Assembly (NCBI RefSeq): GCF_008974245.1
Contig: NZ_BBZI01000010.1
Span: 415,332-479,331 of the forward strand
Direction of reading: 5' to 3'
Length of the DNA stretch: 64,000 nucleotides
DNA from: Streptomyces abyssomicinicus
GTDB lineage: Bacteria > Actinomycetota > Actinomycetes > Streptomycetales > Streptomycetaceae
Of this stretch, positions 61,974 to 64,000 are shown one piece after another. The notes under the pieces were generated by a model. It saw only the letters and a program-made list of their open reading frames with translations, was not told the origin of the DNA and did not search any database. The stretch's first letter is position 1, and every line of letters begins with the position of its first letter. A program made the translations under genes and the position numbers.

Positions 61974-63269
61974 ATGCCACAGCACAACCCTTCCTCCGCC
62001 GGACGGCTCACCGTCGCGCAGGGCACCGCCCTGTCCGTGGGCGCCGTACTCGGCACCGGCGTCATCGCCCTCCCCGCGCTCGCCGCCGACATCGCCGGAC
62101 CCGCCTCGCTGCTCGCCTGGATTGCCCTAGTGGTCCTCTCCGTGCCGCTCGCCGCCGCCTTCGCCGCCCTCGGCGCGCGCCACGCCGACGCGGGAGGCGT
62201 CTCCACCTACGCCCGGCTCGCGTTCGGCGAGCGGACCGCCACCGTCGCCGGATGGTGCTTCTACCTTGCGATACCGCCGGGCGCCACAGTCGCAGCCCTC
62301 TTCGGCGGCTCCTACTTCTCCGCAGCGCTGGGCGGCGGCACGGCCACCACCGTCGGCACGGCAGTCGCGCTGATGGCCACCGTCACGGTCGTCAACGCCA
62401 CCGGCGTCCGGCTCACCGGCCGACTGCAGGTCATCCTGTTCGCCCTGCTGCTGACCCTACTCACGGTCGCCGTCCTGTTCTCGCTGCCCCACGCCACCAC
62501 TGCCAACCTCCGTCCGTTCGCGCCGCACGGCTGGTCTGCCATCGGCCCCGCGGCGGCCCTGCTGGTGTTCTGCTTCGCCGGCTGGGAGGCGGTCGCACAC
62601 CTCGCCGGCGAATTCCGCCGCCCCGACCGCGACCTGCCCCGGGCCACCGCGGCCGCCGTCGTCATCGTGGGCATCGTCTACCTGGCCGCCGCCTTCGCGG
62701 TGATCACCGTCCTCGGACCCAGCGCCGCCCGCTCCGGAGCGCCACTCGGCGACCTCATGGCCAAGGGCCTGGGCGACGGCGCGCGCCCGCTCGCCGCGGT
62801 GGCCGCACTGCTGCTCACCTTCGGCACCATGAACGCCTACTACGCGGGCGCCGCCAAGCTCGGCGCAGCCCTCGGCCGGGACGGCGCGCTGCCCCGCTGG
62901 TTCGCCCGAGGCAGCACGGCGGGCGAGACCCCGCGGCGCAGCCTGTTCTTCGTCTCAGCCCTCGCCCTGCTCACCCTGCTCGCCGTCGGGACCTCCGGAA
63001 CGGGGGCGCAGCCGGCGGTCATGCTCTCCGCCGCCTCCTTCTCCGTGGTCTACGCCATCGGCGTCGCCGCCGCCATCCGCCTGCTGCCACGCGACAGCTG
63101 GGGCCGCCGCTCCGCCTGGTCCGCCCTCACAGCGGTCCTCGCCCTCCTCGCGCTCTCCGGCTCCTACCTGGTCTGGCCGCTCCTGGTGTCCTGCGCGGCC
63201 CTGCTCTCCGTCCGCGTGACCCGCCGCCGACGCACCAAGAGCGACATGACGCTCGTCACGGCAACCTGA
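61974..63269 (+). CDS. APC-family amino acid permease
   Basis: A protein of 431 residues with about 12 hydrophobic segments. LTVAQGTALSVGAVLGTGVIALPALAADIAGPASLLAWI is the substrate-binding first helix (G-x-G-x-x-x-LP pattern) of the APC superfamily. FCFAGWEAVAHLAGEFRRPDRDLPRATAAAVVIVG is the sixth-helix and loop motif. It resembles the YjeH-type exporters and importers of neutral amino acids. It is divergent from a GlxA-type regulator, the probable controller. The direction of transport and the substrate cannot be read from sequence. Confidence 0.87.
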   Translation: MPQHNPSSAGRLTVAQGTALSVGAVLGTGVIALPALAADIAGPASLLAWIALVVLSVPLAAAFAALGARHADAGGVSTYARLAFGERTATVAGWCFYLAIPPGATVAALFGGSYFSAALGGGTATTVGTAVALMATVTVVNATGVRLTGRLQVILFALLLTLLTVAVLFSLPHATTANLRPFAPHGWSAIGPAAALLVFCFAGWEAVAHLAGEFRRPDRDLPRATAAAVVIVGIVYLAAAFAVITVLGPSAARSGAPLGDLMAKGLGDGARPLAAVAALLLTFGTMNAYYAGAAKLGAALGRDGALPRWFARGSTAGETPRRSLFFVSALALLTLLAVGTSGTGAQPAVMLSAASFSVVYAIGVAAAIRLLPRDSWGRRSAWSALTAVLALLALSGSYLVWPLLVSCAALLSVRVTRRRRTKSDMTLVTAT

Positions 63270-63414
63270 GCGACCCTCCCACACCGAATCCCGCTCGGGC
63301 CGGCGGACAAGTGGCGGATCCCTGCCGCCAGGGCACCCGCATGGTCCCCTTCGGCCAAGCCGCAGCCATCCTTCAAACACAAAGACCGAACCCACTGCGG
63401 AGGAAGACGTGCAG

Positions 63415-63840
63415 ATGTCTCCTGCCCGCTCCGGCAGCTCCCCACTGTCGGCACTCGCCGTGTAAACCGGCTCGGCCCACGGCTCCGGCACCACCATGCG
63501 CCGCTCAGTAGCCGACTTCGGCGCGTACCTGGCCGACCAGGGCATCACCCTCGTCCACGGTGGCGGGCGCGTCGGACTGATGAGCGAGATCGCCGATGCG
63601 GTTGTGGACGCGGGCGGTAAGGCCATAGGAGTCATGCCTCGCCACCTGGTCGACCGCGAGCTGGCCCACGACCGGCTGACCAAGCTGCACATCGTCGACA
63701 CCCTTCACGAGCGCAAGGCCCGCATGACCGAGCTCGCCGACGCCTTCGTCGCCCTGCCTGGCGGCCCGGGAACCCTCGACGAGTTCTTCGAAGCCTGGAC
63801 CTGGGGACAACTCGGCCTGCACCGCAAGCCCCTTCGCATG
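63415..63840 (+). pseudogene. LOG-family (TIGR00730) nucleoside-monophosphate phosphoribohydrolase, nonsense-mutated and truncated
   Basis: ATG 63415 follows GAGGAAG and opens the frame MSPARSGSSPLSALAV, then TAA at 63463-63465, then TGSAHGSGTT. LOG proteins read VYTGSxxGxx here, so a Tyr codon has become TAA. The frame then continues with ADFGAYLADQGITLVHGGGRVGLMSEIADA, GVMPRHLVDRELAHDRLTKLHIV and the signature LPGGPGTLDEFFEAWTWGQLGLHRKPL. Homology ends at about 63840, losing the last 50-60 residues. Intact LOG enzymes release free cytokinin-type bases from nucleotides. Re-initiation at ATG 63496 would lack the nucleotide-binding N-terminus. Confidence 0.78.
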
Positions 63841-63869
63841 TGCTGCAGCGCAGTATTCGCACGGCGTCG

Positions 63870-64000
63870 TCAAGCGTCGGCCCCAGGCAGTGGCGGCATC
63901 GCCTCCTTCCACCGCTCGGGGTGGGACAGGTGGCAGCCGGTGGGGCACCAGCGATCCTTGATGACCTCTCGCTGCGGGAAGGAGAACTGGGCGCTGAGGA
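63870..64000 (-). CDS. C-terminal end of an unidentified protein (5' end outside window)
   Basis: The minus frame from the window edge to a TGA at 63870 reads FSFPQREVIKDRWCPTGCHLSHPERWKEAMPPLPGADA. It looks like a genuine protein end with a Cys-x3-Cys-His pair, but no family is recognised. It abuts the point where the LOG pseudogene loses homology, so a rearrangement may have removed the end of the LOG gene. Confidence 0.45.
   Translation of the reverse strand, partial: LSAQFSFPQREVIKDRWCPTGCHLSHPERWKEAMPPLPGADA

Noticed and set aside
63505..63948. Minus-strand frame opposite the LOG remnant
   Set aside because: The plus strand carries clear LOG motifs; the minus frame has no family match. 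A different minus frame (63870-64000) is more protein-like.
1..64000. Search for tRNA, rRNA, CRISPR arrays and riboswitches
   Set aside because: No tRNA-like cloverleaf, no regularly spaced direct-repeat array and no recognisable riboswitch core was seen by eye.

Overview
The window is high-GC actinobacterial DNA. ATG/GTG/TTG starts behind purine-rich ribosome sites, four-base stop/start overlaps (ATGA or GTGA) inside operons, bldA-type TTA codons in two genes, a CebR-type operator and DmdR/IdeR-type iron boxes all point to a Streptomyces or close relative. A tap-tpg pair (telomere-associated protein and telomere terminal protein) shows the replicon is linear. The pair, the many accessory functions and the decayed genes and insertion element at the right side suggest a chromosome arm or a large linear plasmid rather than the conserved core. 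The telomere itself is not in view.

Layout. 1-5.4 kb: a spore-photoproduct-lyase-like radical SAM protein (cut by the window edge), a small phosphotransferase, a GH114-type lipoprotein, a winged-helix AlkZ-like protein and a membrane SpoIIE/PP2C phosphatase. 5.6-8.5 kb: tap and tpg. 8.5-10.1 kb: a leucine-rich-repeat-variant protein with a cysteine-rich insert, convergent with tpg. 10.2-20.3 kb: a siderophore locus with desA-B-C-D plus an MFS pump on the minus strand. Facing it on the plus strand are a penicillin-acylase-family Ntn hydrolase and a second DesC/IucB-like acyltransferase, with two iron boxes in the shared promoter region. This extra acylase/acyltransferase arm is the least ordinary system in the window.

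20.3-28.2 kb: a Ser/Thr kinase, an MFS pump with a divergent ArsR-type regulator, small zinc-ribbon and lipoprotein genes, and a sulfite-oxidase-like/FNR reductase pair. 28.6-35.1 kb: a PucR regulator followed by a fold-type III PLP decarboxylase, a permease and an N-acyl-D-amino-acid deacylase, which together suggest D-amino acid scavenging. 35.2-41.4 kb: a TMEM175-like channel, an F420/NADP reductase divergent from an HxlR regulator, an ECF sigma factor with SnoaL tail, a DUF998 membrane protein and two unknowns.

41.7-46.1 kb: plant-polymer degradation, with a GH9-CBM3-CBM2 cellulase under a perfect CebR operator and a CBM13-PL3 pectate lyase with a TTA codon. 46.1-50.9 kb: an ABC ATPase remnant, a serine hydrolase divergent from a MerR regulator, truncated YciI and sigma-factor remnants, and a quinone-oxidoreductase-like MDR protein. 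51.0-54.3 kb: a large AfsR/SARP regulator whose sixth codon is TTA. 55.4-57.6 kb: a CGNR regulator divergent from azlC-azlD. 57.6-60.8 kb: a graveyard containing a GNAT remnant, an SDR with several frameshifts, the tail of an FAD oxidoreductase and an ISL3-type insertion element whose transposase carries one in-frame stop. 60.9-64.0 kb: a GlxA-type AraC regulator, an APC amino-acid transporter, a LOG-family pseudogene and the end of an unidentified minus-strand gene.

Functions are assigned by recognising families from the translated sequence; no database search was run.
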